Notes: a model not told the origin generated them from the letters alone. Shown: positions 24,920 through 35,136, counted from the first letter of the stretch. The stretch is 64,000 nt of DNA from Vibrio bivalvicida (GCF_001399455.2 NZ_LLEI02000006.1:84107-148106), one strand, 5' to 3'. Program-made: numbers and translations.

Positions 24920-26302
24920 TTAGGATGTGATTTTGCTAAGATTCTCAATTTGAGAATGGTTTTGAGTAATTCGAGAAATGGCGATGCATAAAGCCGCGAG
25001 TATGTAGATAGGCCAGGTAAAACCCTGAGTTAAAAAGGTGCCAGAGACCACGGTGCCAATAACACCTGCATAAACTGCAAGCGCGGTAGCTGTTAGGTAT
25101 GGAGAAACGGAGTGCTTCAATTCAGACAATAGTGAAAGAGTTTTTCTGCTGGTTTTGACTAACGAAAAAATAATGCCGATGAATACGATCAGTCCTAGGA
25201 ACCCCATTTCAGCAAGTACGCCAAACCAGGTACTGTGTACGGCGTGGTTAAGTCCGTCCCAGTGCGAACTATAGTAGTAATAGTTAGAGTAAAAGTTGTT
25301 TAATCCTACGCCGCTAAAGGGATTGTCTAGTGCCATTTTAAATGCCGCTTCCCAGGCGTATAAACGGCCCATCGCAGATGCGTCGATGCCTGCTTCTGCA
25401 GCTCCCCCCGATTGGCGATCTGATATGCCCGCGACTGCAAATAATATGGCTAATCCGATCACTCCGATGAAAATAAGTAGTGATTTAGAGCGTATAAGTC
25501 GAAGACCAAATATGCCAAACACGGCTATTGAACCCAGTAGGCCGCCGCGACTTTGAGTAGCGATAACCGCTGCCATCGAAAGAACAAGCCCTATTATCCC
25601 GAGTACACGTGAAAAGCCAATGCCTTCGGTGGAGGCAAAACTAATAGCGAACGCGAGAGGGAACATTAGCACTAGCGATAAATCATTCGGATCGCCGAGT
25701 ACTGAACCTAACTGACGACCGATTGTAACCCTAGTGCCTTCGACTAACCCTATGCCCGCTGATGAATTGTATAAAGCAACTACCGCAATGAGTCCACCAG
25801 CCAAGATAATCAGTGTGGCTATTTTACGAACCGCATCTTCAGTGTTCACTAACCATGCGATAGCGAGCGTCATGACAATGATTTTCCAGTAAATATTCTT
25901 AAAATAAGTAATTGCGATTCCTGGGTTTGAAGAGAGCACGATTCCGACGACTACCAAGCCCCAAAACAAGGCTAACCATGTCATGCTAGGGTGCCAGAAT
26001 GTTTGCAGTTGCCTGCTAACTAGGGTATGCCACATTAATGCCGAAAGCGCCCCTAAAGACAGAAGTAGAGGAATTTTAAGTGAATAAAGTGCAGGAACTG
26101 CTTCGTGAATACGAAAGAACGAAAACAGCACAAACAGACTGACCAACCAAAATGCTTGGTTAAGCACGAATAGTGCTGCTAAAGGAATAAAGCACAAGAC
26201 CACTACAAGTGCAGGGTGTGGCATCAGATACCAGAGTATTGTCAAACCTAAGCTAAGCATTGTCATCATTGTTATAGGCGCTGAACGGTGGAAGCTATTC
26301 AT
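24920..26302 (-). CDS. sypL: O-antigen ligase/polymerase family protein SypL
   Basis: A 460-residue polytopic membrane protein with about 12 spans of the Wzy/WaaL type. The large periplasmic loop (about 290-350) holds the conserved region GVGLNNFY with H in LNHAVHSTWFGVLAEMGFLG, the usual ligase/polymerase signature. It should polymerise or ligate repeat units at the outer face of the inner membrane. ATG overlaps the sypK stop. Its last codons (QIENL) contain a SypG enhancer for the next operon. Confidence 0.9.
   Translation of the reverse strand: MNSFHRSAPITMMTMLSLGLTILWYLMPHPALVVVLCFIPLAALFVLNQAFWLVSLFVLFSFFRIHEAVPALYSLKIPLLLSLGALSALMWHTLVSRQLQTFWHPSMTWLALFWGLVVVGIVLSSNPGIAITYFKNIYWKIIVMTLAIAWLVNTEDAVRKIATLIILAGGLIAVVALYNSSAGIGLVEGTRVTIGRQLGSVLGDPNDLSLVLMFPLAFAISFASTEGIGFSRVLGIIGLVLSMAAVIATQSRGGLLGSIAVFGIFGLRLIRSKSLLIFIGVIGLAILFAVAGISDRQSGGAAEAGIDASAMGRLYAWEAAFKMALDNPFSGVGLNNFYSNYYYYSSHWDGLNHAVHSTWFGVLAEMGFLGLIVFIGIIFSLVKTSRKTLSLLSELKHSVSPYLTATALAVYAGVIGTVVSGTFLTQGFTWPIYILAALCIAISRITQNHSQIENLSKITS
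24942..24956. promoter_or_regulatory. SypG enhancer site upstream of sypM, inside sypL
   Basis: TTCTCAATTTGAGAA fits TTCTCA-N3-TGA and is itself a palindrome. It lies in the 3' end of sypL, about 60 bases upstream of the imperfect sigma-54 site. Confidence 0.65.
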
Positions 26303-27726
26303 AGTGATTTACCCAAATAGCGATGCACAGTATGAGTTAAGGTCTTTAAATAGACACCCGAAATCAACTGAAAACGCAGCGAAAGAGCAACAATACCTAA
26401 CGGTTGAAGAAGTAGCATTAGCAGGGAAATTTCTAGACTTTGATGGTAACGACTGGTTAGTAGAAATAACGCAGTTAGCATCAACAGTGCCATGATATTA
26501 GCAGTTTGATAGTTGAGGTATTGTGCTTTTTGACTAAACCAGGTTGTAAGAGAGAAACGGCAAAGCTGCCCGGCAATCAGTCCCCAAAGTATTGCCTCTA
26601 TACCTGATTCTATGGAAGCGAAGCAAACGATGAAGGCTAAAACTGTTGATGTAACGTTGATATATAACAGTTGAGTGGTATTTTTCTTGTACAAAATACC
26701 GAAGTTCGTCAGCTCAACGAGCTCTTTGAAAAGCATCATAGTAATGGTCATACCTACCAAAGCGACCGCGGGTTGGTAGGATTCGGGTAGGGCGATTGTA
26801 ATAAAAATTTGGCTTAACCAAGCGACGGTAACCGAAATGACGCACAACAATACCACGCCTTGCGTCGTGACGTTGGCGACGTAACCGGCGCCTTTGTTGT
26901 CCATTGCCTCAAATCTTTTTGGCATCCACCACATATGGAAAGGTTGAATTAGGATACCGACAGCCAACGCAAACTTAGCTGCGATAGCATACATACCCAA
27001 AGTTTCTAAGTTTGTTGCTCCTGCAATCAGCCATCTCTCTGCGCCACTTAATCCGAAAGCAACAACCCCAGATAACATTAACGGTGCCGAGTATCGAATG
27101 TATCGTTTAATGCGCTCTTTGTTAGGCAGCATAAGCGGGAAGTTGATATAGATATGAAGAAACAGAAACTGTACGAATGTGCAAATGACGTTAAGCGCGA
27201 ATATCACCGTCACATCAGGCTTATGTAACAACGCGATGATAAGTAATGACACTTGGGCAATAACAGTGCTGACACAAATCTTAAAAAACAACCCTGCCTG
27301 ATTGTGCAGCCTAAGCCACGCTAGACTTATCGCTAAAGGAGCTTCATAGCAGAGGACCAACGCCATAAATAGGACTTGTTCATGAGTGATCGAATCCGCT
27401 TTGAAAGGCAATAAGTAGTAACCTATGAGCAACAAAGCGCTAAGAGACATAGAGAGAAGAAGTGTTGCGCTGTACAGTTGAGATGCCTTTCTCTTTCTAA
27501 CTACTTTACTACTGACTGTGCCGATAAAGCGATAAAGGTTTTCATGCATGGCGAGACCGACGATGAGGCTGAAAAACACAGTCGTGACCCCTAGTAGCTC
27601 TAAGTGACCGATTTGAGATGGCGATAAATAGTGTGCCATCAAAGGCAATGTGAACAGGGATACACCTTTAATTAAGAACAAGCTGACGGCGTATAGGCTA
27701 ATGCTTTTAATATGTTCTGTGTTCAT
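26299..27726 (-). CDS. sypK: Polysaccharide flippase-type protein SypK
   Basis: A 475-residue polytopic membrane protein of the MATE/MOP-fold polysaccharide export (Wzx-like) superfamily, with 12 to 14 hydrophobic segments. The start MNTEHIKSISLYAV at 27726 has GGAGA upstream; a frame extending 12 codons earlier lacks one. The first span contains the FLIKGVSLFTLPLMAHYLSP pattern of flippases. It should flip lipid-linked repeat units across the inner membrane. ATGA overlap with sypL. Confidence 0.88.
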   Translation of the reverse strand: MNTEHIKSISLYAVSLFLIKGVSLFTLPLMAHYLSPSQIGHLELLGVTTVFFSLIVGLAMHENLYRFIGTVSSKVVRKRKASQLYSATLLLSMSLSALLLIGYYLLPFKADSITHEQVLFMALVLCYEAPLAISLAWLRLHNQAGLFFKICVSTVIAQVSLLIIALLHKPDVTVIFALNVICTFVQFLFLHIYINFPLMLPNKERIKRYIRYSAPLMLSGVVAFGLSGAERWLIAGATNLETLGMYAIAAKFALAVGILIQPFHMWWMPKRFEAMDNKGAGYVANVTTQGVVLLCVISVTVAWLSQIFITIALPESYQPAVALVGMTITMMLFKELVELTNFGILYKKNTTQLLYINVTSTVLAFIVCFASIESGIEAILWGLIAGQLCRFSLTTWFSQKAQYLNYQTANIMALLMLTALFLLTSRYHQSLEISLLMLLLQPLGIVALSLRFQLISGVYLKTLTHTVHRYLGKSL

Positions 27727-27768
27727 AGCGAATCTCCAATCAGTTATCCATTTTTCGGTCAAAAGACC

Positions 27769-28950
27769 CTAGTCACAAGCACGAATCATTGATGTGACAA
27801 TGTCACCGTTTATATGCTGCGCAAATCTCTGATAGCGGTATTCAGCTTTGTATTGTTCAGCGACGACTCGGGCGTTTGTGCAGCAACGTTCAAATGCTTG
27901 GCTATCGTTCGTTGCGTAAAGCAGAGCATCACACAATGAATCTGCGTTGTTTGGTTGATACTTGATGCAATTTTCATTGTGCGTCAATTGCTGATCCCAG
28001 AAGGAGCCGTCTTGTGGGATCACTACGCACATACCGGCGGCTAATGCTTCTAGGATTGAAAGACCGAAGGGTTCGTTACAGCTGGTAGAGGCAAAGATGT
28101 TAGACTGGCCTCTGATTTCATCAAGATTGTCAGGATCTTCGTACCATTCTGTGTGTTTTAGTAACACTGGCGCCTTAGACACTGGTAGACAGGTGTCGAC
28201 GGGGCGAATAAAGCAAACATTAAGCGCGATAGGTTTACAGCGAGCGGCAAGTTTGGAGGCTTCAATAAGCGTATCGAGACCTTTCCACTTTAACAGCGAA
28301 GCGGCCCAGAAGCAGATAGGAACACTCTTCTGACATTCTGTAGGCCAACGCTGCGCAGGGATGCCATTAACAAATGACTGATAGCTTGAGGATTTTAAAT
28401 AGCTTTCAGCTAAGGCCGAGGTATCTTCAATCTTTGTTGCGTGTTGAAGATAGGCTTCAAGAGCAACCTTTAGACTTTTGCGAGTAGATGGCAAATAGAA
28501 AACTGCATCTGCTATTGTCAGGCAGTAGCCGATAGAGCGTGATAGCCCCACATTACCGTGGATAAATTGGGTGACTTCAATGTTTAAGAAAGCTTTAAGA
28601 AAGTACATTGGCATGTCGATTCCAGGACCGGAAGCGCCCACTATTTTGGCTATACCGCGTTCCATCACCATGGTTTTGAGCATAATGAGCAAAAGGTAGA
28701 GTTGGTTTAACCAGTAGAAGGCACCGTTATGCTTTTTCATCAGCCAAGAAACCGCAGAAACTTTGCGTAAAGTGACATTGTGTTTGGCATAGAACTCTGT
28801 CGCTTTCCAGAACTCTGGATCGACGGTCAGCACAATAAATTCATTGCTGGTGACTCGGCAAACATTAAGCGCGTCACTGGTCGCAATCTTAGAACCGCCT
28901 TTGAACGTGATAGGGTCAAAAATCAATGTTTTGTTCTTGTTGCTAGCCAT
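27769..28950 (-). CDS. sypJ: Glycosyltransferase SypJ
   Basis: A 393-residue GT-B glycosyltransferase. The C-terminal domain shows CFWAASLLKWKGLDTLIEA and the E-x7-E-type FASTSCNEPFGLSILEALAAGMCVV. The N-terminal acceptor domain starts FDPITFKGGSKIAT. AGGAGG stands seven bases before ATG 28950, which overlaps the end of sypI by 8 bases. It belongs to the sypI-J-K-L operon. Confidence 0.9.
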   Translation of the reverse strand: MASNKNKTLIFDPITFKGGSKIATSDALNVCRVTSNEFIVLTVDPEFWKATEFYAKHNVTLRKVSAVSWLMKKHNGAFYWLNQLYLLLIMLKTMVMERGIAKIVGASGPGIDMPMYFLKAFLNIEVTQFIHGNVGLSRSIGYCLTIADAVFYLPSTRKSLKVALEAYLQHATKIEDTSALAESYLKSSSYQSFVNGIPAQRWPTECQKSVPICFWAASLLKWKGLDTLIEASKLAARCKPIALNVCFIRPVDTCLPVSKAPVLLKHTEWYEDPDNLDEIRGQSNIFASTSCNEPFGLSILEALAAGMCVVIPQDGSFWDQQLTHNENCIKYQPNNADSLCDALLYATNDSQAFERCCTNARVVAEQYKAEYRYQRFAQHINGDIVTSMIRACD

Positions 28951-30148
28951 GCTGACCTCCTAGTGAAAGGCGATTCGCTACGTAGGTCTTAATTGGTGAA
29001 AAAGTGCTGAAGATAGAACGCTCTGAGACAAACGGCTGTTCAAGTAAGTCACGATAAACATTGATGATTTTTCGGCAACTGACAGAGAGATCATAGTGCT
29101 TAGTGATATGCTCGTAGCCCGCTAGCCCTAGTTTGCTGCAAAGCTGCGGATTGTTGACCAGAATACGCATAGATTTTGCGATAGGACCAACCCCATGATT
29201 TGGGTAGAGTACGCCGGTCTTACCATGTGAGATAAACTCAGGGATTCCTCCTTCGAACGGCGCGATAACAGGGATTTTGGCGAGAACTGCTTCTGCTACA
29301 GCAAGACCAAATGCTTCGCTTCGAGCACCACTGATGAAAGCATCACATCCTTTTAACCATCCAACGACATTGGTTTGCTCTCCCACGAAATGAATGCGCT
29401 CAGCAAGGTGTAGATATTCAGCTTGATGGTGGAGCTTATCCATCATCGAACCATCCCCAATGACGACAAGGCTCACGTTTGGGTACTCTAGAACGACATG
29501 GCGCATTGCCGTCATGATTCGATCGACGCCTTTGCGGTGGATCAGGGATCCGACCGTAGCGAATATGAAATCTTGACCTGGAATGTTAAGCTCTTGCCGT
29601 ACATCAACTTTTTCTTGAGCGGTAAGCGCAGCGGTATCAATACCATTGTGAATTATTGAGACTTTCTCCGTTGGGTATCCGTCTCGCACAATAGATTGTG
29701 CAACATAGTTGCTTACAGAGATAATATGCGGGGATAGGTGCAACCCGAGAGTAAGTCGGTCTCTTGCAGGATAAGGGCAGTGCAGTTGAGTCACCAAAGG
29801 GACTTTTTTCAGACGCGCAGCCGCTAACATCCATTGGCATGGAGCGCCGCTGTTGATGTGAACGAGGTCAATTTCCTCTCGTTCGATTAATTCTTGTCCA
29901 TAGTCAATGAGACCGAGCCAGCTTGATACATTGTACTTAGGCGCTTTCCAACCGAGCAACAGTGGGAAACTGTCGAGTTCGTTTGGAACATTAAACAGTT
30001 CTAGTTGTTTTGAAAGCTCACGATTGTTTGTCCACACGAATGCTTCGTAACTGCGATTACGCATGTACTTAATCAGATCAAGCAGACATTTCTCACTGCC
30101 TCGAACCCAATCGTCACCATAATGTACAAATAGAATCTTCTTTTTCAT
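28943..30148 (-). CDS. sypI: Glycosyltransferase SypI
   Basis: A 401-residue family-4 GT-B enzyme: N-terminal VHYGDDWVRGSEKCLLDL, then TVGSLIHRKGVDRIM and ISGARSEAFGLAVAEAVLAKIPVIA with the catalytic E-x7-E pair. The start at 30148 follows AAGGGG; nine codons upstream are in frame but poorly supported. It begins the sypIJKL operon, 62 bases downstream of a near-perfect sigma-54 promoter. Confidence 0.9.
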   Translation of the reverse strand: MKKKILFVHYGDDWVRGSEKCLLDLIKYMRNRSYEAFVWTNNRELSKQLELFNVPNELDSFPLLLGWKAPKYNVSSWLGLIDYGQELIEREEIDLVHINSGAPCQWMLAAARLKKVPLVTQLHCPYPARDRLTLGLHLSPHIISVSNYVAQSIVRDGYPTEKVSIIHNGIDTAALTAQEKVDVRQELNIPGQDFIFATVGSLIHRKGVDRIMTAMRHVVLEYPNVSLVVIGDGSMMDKLHHQAEYLHLAERIHFVGEQTNVVGWLKGCDAFISGARSEAFGLAVAEAVLAKIPVIAPFEGGIPEFISHGKTGVLYPNHGVGPIAKSMRILVNNPQLCSKLGLAGYEHITKHYDLSVSCRKIINVYRDLLEQPFVSERSIFSTFSPIKTYVANRLSLGGQHG

Positions 30149-30209
30149 GGCTGACCCCTTACGTAACTTTCTCATAAAACGGATTAATAGGTTTATTGAG
30201 TTAGATAAC

Positions 30210-30224
30210 GCAAATGGAGTGCCA
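30210..30224 (-). promoter_or_regulatory. Sigma-54 promoter of sypIJKL
   Basis: The minus strand reads TGGCACTCCATTTGC, a full match to TGGCAC-N5-TTGC. It is the best of the four sites in the locus. Confidence 0.85.
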
Positions 30225-30289
30225 ATTAGAGGGGTTTTTTAAGTTGTTGTTTTGTTGGGGTTTTATGACTTTCTTGAATTTGAGGAAGA

Positions 30290-31339
30290 TTATTTCTCAA
30301 TTTGACAATCAGATTGAGTGCTATGAAAGTATAGTTCGAGTATCTGGGGAATGACCGCTGATTGAGAGAAGCTCTGCTCTATGGTTTCGACTGCCTGTTG
30401 TTTTAATTGGGCTGTTTGTTTTTCATCTTGGGAAAGGAAATTGGTTAAAACCAAGCCTAACTCATCCATGCTATTGACCAAATAACCGTTTGTCTGATGA
30501 TTAATTAAACTAGGCATGTTGCCGACCTTGAGAGAGAAGACGGGTATGCTGCGTGCCATGGCCTCTAACGCTGTCATAGGTAAGCCTTCATACCGAGAGC
30601 AAATGACCAAAACACCAACATTTGGCCAAATGGCATTCATGTTGTTCTGGTGGCCGTGAAAACGAACATTATCGGTCGCAAGTTGTTTGAGTTCATCTTC
30701 GAGAACGCCTGAACCATAGATATCGAACTTAAGTAGGCTATTCGCGTTTGCAAGTTCGATAAATCTGTCTGGTCCTTTTTCGTGGCTGAGTCGACCCACA
30801 AAAGCAATTTGCGTTCCTTTTGAATGCTGAGTTTCCCTTGTATCAATGAAGTTATTAAAACAAACCGTTCTAGAAACAAGTTTTTCAGCAATTTTGTCAC
30901 TAACAGCAATCGAGTGATTTGAAACAAACGAAGTGAAGCGGTCAATAAAGTCATACAACCATACCTTGCCCGAAGGAGTCTCGCCCGCATGGTAGGTTGA
31001 AATCTGTCTTACACCCGTTAACAAACGAATCAGCTTAGTTGTAATACTCGCCTTGTATCCATGAGCGTGTAAAAGGGCAGGTCTATGCATGCGAACGAAA
31101 TGAAGCAGTGTTTTGAAATAGCTATTGCTATCACCGTCTAAATGCTTAGTAGGAATTTGGTTGGATATTAGTTTTTCTTCGAGTAGTTGCCTTTCAGGGT
31201 ATGTGCAAAGAAATAGTACCGTCACTGGAATTTGAAACTGCTTGAGCCCTTTAGCAAGCTCAAGCACATGAGTTTCAATACCACCAAAAGTTAAGCTGTC
31301 GATAACAAGCCAAACTTCATCAGACGAGTTGCTGCTCAT
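30290..31339 (-). CDS. sypH: Glycosyltransferase SypH
   Basis: A 349-residue family-4 GT-B enzyme (LTFGGIETHVLELAKGL near the start, IAFVGRLSHEKGPDRFIEL and ICSRYEGLPMTALEAMA in the nucleotide-sugar domain). The start at 31339 has GGGAGG six bases upstream and overlaps the end of sypG by 20 bases, so it is read with the regulatory part of the locus. A longer frame to 31408 runs deep into sypG and is unlikely. Confidence 0.9.
   Translation of the reverse strand: MSSNSSDEVWLVIDSLTFGGIETHVLELAKGLKQFQIPVTVLFLCTYPERQLLEEKLISNQIPTKHLDGDSNSYFKTLLHFVRMHRPALLHAHGYKASITTKLIRLLTGVRQISTYHAGETPSGKVWLYDFIDRFTSFVSNHSIAVSDKIAEKLVSRTVCFNNFIDTRETQHSKGTQIAFVGRLSHEKGPDRFIELANANSLLKFDIYGSGVLEDELKQLATDNVRFHGHQNNMNAIWPNVGVLVICSRYEGLPMTALEAMARSIPVFSLKVGNMPSLINHQTNGYLVNSMDELGLVLTNFLSQDEKQTAQLKQQAVETIEQSFSQSAVIPQILELYFHSTQSDCQIEK
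30294..30308. promoter_or_regulatory. SypG enhancer site upstream of sypI, at the end of sypH
   Basis: TTCTCAATTTGACAA has the TTCTCA-N3-TGA core. It overlaps the last codons of sypH (QIEK) and lies about 80 bases upstream of the sigma-54 promoter. Confidence 0.65.
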
Positions 31340-32789
31340 CTTCTGCCTCCCAAGCTTGTTTCTTGCGATAGACGGTTGAAGGGCTAAGCTCCAATAAAAC
31401 CGCTGCATTTAGAACATTGCCGTCGCAATAATCGATGGCTTGCTGAATAGCTTCCCGCTCGATTTGCCACATCGGCCTGATGGTGACGGGTCTATCATTG
31501 AGTGATTCAGGTACTCCTGCTTGTACGATACCCTCTGTTTCCTCACTTTCACTATATTGAGGTACAGGGCTAGATACAACTGAAGCAGGCATAACCGCAG
31601 TGGTTGGTTTAGACTTGCGACTCGACGTCACCTGATCTGGCAAATGCTCTAAGCGTAGATGGCTGTCGTCATTCAGTACTACAATGTTACGCACGATATT
31701 TTGCAATTGGCGGACGTTACCTGGCCATGCGTAACGCTTTAATGTCGACTCTGCGTCACGATGAATTGCGTTTAATTTCTTTCCGTCCTCTTTGGCATAA
31801 AGTTTAAGGAAGTGCGTCGCTAAAGTAAGGATGTCATTTCCGCGCTCTCTAAGAGGCGGCATATCAAGAGGAACAACATGTACACGATAATAAAGGTCTT
31901 CTCTAAATCGTCCTTGTTCAACTTCAACTAGAGGATCTCGGTTAGTTGCACAGATGATGCGAGTGTCGACCTTCATTTCTTTGTTTGCCCCTAGTGGGGT
32001 GAAAGTACCAGTTTGTAGGAACCTCAAGAGCTTTTTCTGCATCTCCAATTCCATCTCACACAATTCATCTAGAAAAAGAGTACCGCCATTCGCCATGGAT
32101 GCTGCGCCTTTTCTATCTGCGGTCGCGCCGGTAAATGCGCCTTTAACATGACCAAATATCTCACTTTCCATCAGATCTTTTGGAATGGCGCCGCAGTTGA
32201 TTGCAACAAATGGCTTGTCTCTGCGCTTGCTCTCTTTGTGAATAGCTTCAGCACACACTTCTTTACCCGTACCGCTCTCACCAACAATAAACACGCTAGC
32301 TGTAGTGGGTGCGACTGAATCAATGATTTTATAAACCCCTTGCATTGGTAAACTAGACCCAATAAAACCATGAAAACGGTTTCTGTCGAACTTAGTTTCA
32401 ATGTCTTCAACTAGGTGCTCGAGTTTCGCTTGTTGAAGATGGAGAGCAATTGACGTTTTTAGGCGATCGGCATTAATGGGTTTTTCAAGAAAGTCTTTAG
32501 CACTTTTCTGAACAAGGTTTACAGCGAGATCGACAGAGCCATGTGCGGTAGCAATAACAACAGAAGTGGGTATTTGATTGTCATTGATCCAATCGAGAAT
32601 CTGTTCACCATCCATGTCAGGTAACTTGAGATCGAGAATAACCAGTTGAGGAACATTTCTTTCTATAAAGGAGATAGCTTCTTTACCTGTCTCGACATGA
32701 AACAAGTCGTAGGGCTCATCTTTTACATACTGCTTATACAAAATGGCAAGCGAAGTCGAGTCTTCAATAAGTAGTACTTTTGGTTTCAT
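31320..32789 (-). CDS. sypG: Sigma-54-dependent response regulator SypG
   Basis: A 489-residue NtrC-class activator and master regulator of syp transcription. Receiver domain 1-120 has phospho-acceptor D53 (VILDLKLPDMDG), the position known for V. fischeri SypG. The AAA+ domain (about 140-380) has Walker A GESGTGKE, the sigma-54 loop GAFTGA and Walker B GTLFLDE. The C-terminal Fis-type helix-turn-helix is near 460-480 (NVLNAAVLLELSPSTVYRKK). It lies 22 bases after its kinase gene. Matching enhancers and -24/-12 promoters are found before four syp operons. Confidence 0.95.
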   Translation of the reverse strand: MKPKVLLIEDSTSLAILYKQYVKDEPYDLFHVETGKEAISFIERNVPQLVILDLKLPDMDGEQILDWINDNQIPTSVVIATAHGSVDLAVNLVQKSAKDFLEKPINADRLKTSIALHLQQAKLEHLVEDIETKFDRNRFHGFIGSSLPMQGVYKIIDSVAPTTASVFIVGESGTGKEVCAEAIHKESKRRDKPFVAINCGAIPKDLMESEIFGHVKGAFTGATADRKGAASMANGGTLFLDELCEMELEMQKKLLRFLQTGTFTPLGANKEMKVDTRIICATNRDPLVEVEQGRFREDLYYRVHVVPLDMPPLRERGNDILTLATHFLKLYAKEDGKKLNAIHRDAESTLKRYAWPGNVRQLQNIVRNIVVLNDDSHLRLEHLPDQVTSSRKSKPTTAVMPASVVSSPVPQYSESEETEGIVQAGVPESLNDRPVTIRPMWQIEREAIQQAIDYCDGNVLNAAVLLELSPSTVYRKKQAWEAEDEQQLV

Positions 32790-32811
32790 TATGATGTCCT
32801 ATTTTAAGCCT

Positions 32812-35124
32812 TTATTGTTGTGTTGGTTCGGTGAACCCTTGTTGTTTTCGCTCTTCCAGTGCCTGTAATGATTGTTGGGCAAGTAGTTCTAGTTCCTGCT
32901 TAAGTGAAAAGGCTTGTTCTTGTTGACCGTCCAAACACATGTGTTCGATTTTCCGAGCTAGATTGGACAAGGTCCGATTACCTAGCGCCAGCGCGGAACT
33001 ACCTAAAGTGTGCGCTTCAAACTCTAAGGTGTCTTTGTCTCTACCATCTATGGCTTGGTATATTTTTGCCAAGCGCTGCTCAGACTCTTCTACGTAGTGA
33101 TCGATGAGTAGTGGGATAACTTTTGCGCTCGTGTCTTCGATCATCTGCTGTAAGATTTGTTCGTCTACCAGTTCCAAACTTGCCGTGTCCTTGCGTTGAT
33201 TGTTTACTTTCGGTTGCTGCTTTTTATGTTCATCGTGTTGCTTATTTGATTGTGTTGACTCCAATGTATGAACTTGATCTTGTTCGATATCGTCATTTAA
33301 GAATAGATTAATTTTTTCAATTAGTTGTGACAACCTTAGGGGTTTTGAAAGGTAATCGTCCATACCAGATGCAAGAAATTTCTCTTTGTCTCCAGCTAGC
33401 GAGTGCGCAGTAAGAGCGATTATTGGCAACTCAGAAGTATGAACATCGTTAAGTTGGCGAATGGTTTTGCACGCGGCCATGCCATCCATTTCTGGCATAG
33501 ATATATCCATAAATATCAGGTCATACTGGTATTCTTGTACCATAGATACTGCCTGTTTACCGTTCTCGGCGATATCGACCGATAGCCCAACACGTTTAAA
33601 CATCTCACGGATGACTAGCTGGTTGGCTTTGTTGTCTTCGGCGACAAGGATTCGGGCATCAGGTCGCAGCAACTCTTGTCGCTTTAGCTCTGAGGTCGGG
33701 GACGAAATTAAGTCATCGGCAATAGCGAGGGTAATGTCAAATGTGAAGGTACTACCGATCTCTTGTTCACTTTCTACGCTGACGTCCCCTTCCATTAAGT
33801 TACAAAGGCGACGACAAATCGCGAGGCCAAGTCCAGAGCCTTCTTTGCTCCTAGAATAGGTTTGGTCGACCATAGTGAATTCATCAAAAAGGTACTCAAC
33901 GGCGCTTTTACCTATACCGATACCTGTATCCTGAATTTGGCAGATTACCTTCGCCTTGTTTTGGTCTTGAATCTCAGCACGTACCTTAATAGTGACACTA
34001 CCTTCATGGGTAAACTTAATTGCATTACCAATCAGGTTGAGCAAAATCTGCTTAACACGATTTTGGTCACCGCATACTTGGCTTGGCACAGTGCCTTCTA
34101 TGTAACAGTGCAGGATTAAGTTCTGACTCGCTGCAACAGGCGAGAAAGAGTCGACAACACTTTCAACACAATGACGAAAATCGAAGGGTTTATCCTCTAA
34201 AATTAAGGTATTGGAGTCCATTCGAGTGAAGTCTAGGATGTCATTGATAACCGATAATAAAAAGTGCCCCGATTCCGTAGCAGTATTGACTAGTTTTTGC
34301 TGCTCAGCGGTTAGCTTGGTTTCCTCAAGGATATTTAGAATCCCAAGTACACCATTCATTGGCGTACGTATCTCATGAGACATTGAAGCTAGGAAGCGAC
34401 TTTTTGAATCGTTGGCTTGTTCGGCGCCTTCTCGAGCTTCGGTGAGCACCTGGTAGTCTTTTTCTAGCTTGGCAGACATTTCATCGAACGCTTTGGTTAC
34501 TTCACCCAGCTCATCTTGAGAGTGATGGTTGAGTTGGAAGCCTGGTCCATGTTTGCCAACCGTATTGGCCGCTGCAGTTAAACGAGTAAGATTTCGGGTG
34601 AGATACGTTCCAAGGATAAAGGAGAAAACAGCAACTAATACGACCTCGATGGTGGCAATACTGATGATGGCTTTTTGGGCCTCATCAAGCATTGCTTTTA
34701 TCGGGTGGGTCTCGAATCCAATATCCACATAGCCGTATATGGTACCACTGTTCTCGATAGGGGTACGAAGGTCGAAGATACCATCACTAACACCGCTTAA
34801 AGAACTATCGCTAGACATCGATCGTTGGAGAAGTTGTTTGTCTCCGGCACACGCCATCTCTTTACCATCACGAAGTACGCGCACATAAGCCACATCTTCC
34901 AGCGTCATGAATTCTTGGACTAGGTCTTCGAGCGTTGCGATATCGGTTGATAGAACCGCATCTTTAGCTGCGTGGGTGAACATGACAGCGCTTGAGTTCG
35001 CGCGTTGAATAAGCTGCTTCTCATTTGAATCAGAGAGAAAACTCATGGCACTGATAACCAAAATAACCAACACAGTTATTTCAATGAGTGCAATACCCAA
35101 TATTGTCTTCGAGCGCAGTGTCAT
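32812..35124 (-). CDS. sypF: Hybrid sensor kinase SypF
   Basis: A 770-residue inner-membrane phosphorelay kinase. Span 1 is about 8-30, periplasmic domain 31-155, span 2 about 156-178, HAMP about 180-235, then histidine kinase with H250 (SMSHEIRTP), N box NLIGNAIKF and SGLGLAI, a receiver domain (about 505-620, acceptor D in IFMDISMP) and a C-terminal Hpt domain with H705 (EAHTLGSSA). H250 and H705 are the same numbers as in V. fischeri SypF, which passes phosphate from the Hpt to SypG. The periplasmic domain may be contacted by the binding protein encoded 12 bases upstream. Confidence 0.95.
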   Translation of the reverse strand: MTLRSKTILGIALIEITVLVILVISAMSFLSDSNEKQLIQRANSSAVMFTHAAKDAVLSTDIATLEDLVQEFMTLEDVAYVRVLRDGKEMACAGDKQLLQRSMSSDSSLSGVSDGIFDLRTPIENSGTIYGYVDIGFETHPIKAMLDEAQKAIISIATIEVVLVAVFSFILGTYLTRNLTRLTAAANTVGKHGPGFQLNHHSQDELGEVTKAFDEMSAKLEKDYQVLTEAREGAEQANDSKSRFLASMSHEIRTPMNGVLGILNILEETKLTAEQQKLVNTATESGHFLLSVINDILDFTRMDSNTLILEDKPFDFRHCVESVVDSFSPVAASQNLILHCYIEGTVPSQVCGDQNRVKQILLNLIGNAIKFTHEGSVTIKVRAEIQDQNKAKVICQIQDTGIGIGKSAVEYLFDEFTMVDQTYSRSKEGSGLGLAICRRLCNLMEGDVSVESEQEIGSTFTFDITLAIADDLISSPTSELKRQELLRPDARILVAEDNKANQLVIREMFKRVGLSVDIAENGKQAVSMVQEYQYDLIFMDISMPEMDGMAACKTIRQLNDVHTSELPIIALTAHSLAGDKEKFLASGMDDYLSKPLRLSQLIEKINLFLNDDIEQDQVHTLESTQSNKQHDEHKKQQPKVNNQRKDTASLELVDEQILQQMIEDTSAKVIPLLIDHYVEESEQRLAKIYQAIDGRDKDTLEFEAHTLGSSALALGNRTLSNLARKIEHMCLDGQQEQAFSLKQELELLAQQSLQALEERKQQGFTEPTQQ

Positions 35125-35136
35125 AATCGCCTCCAG

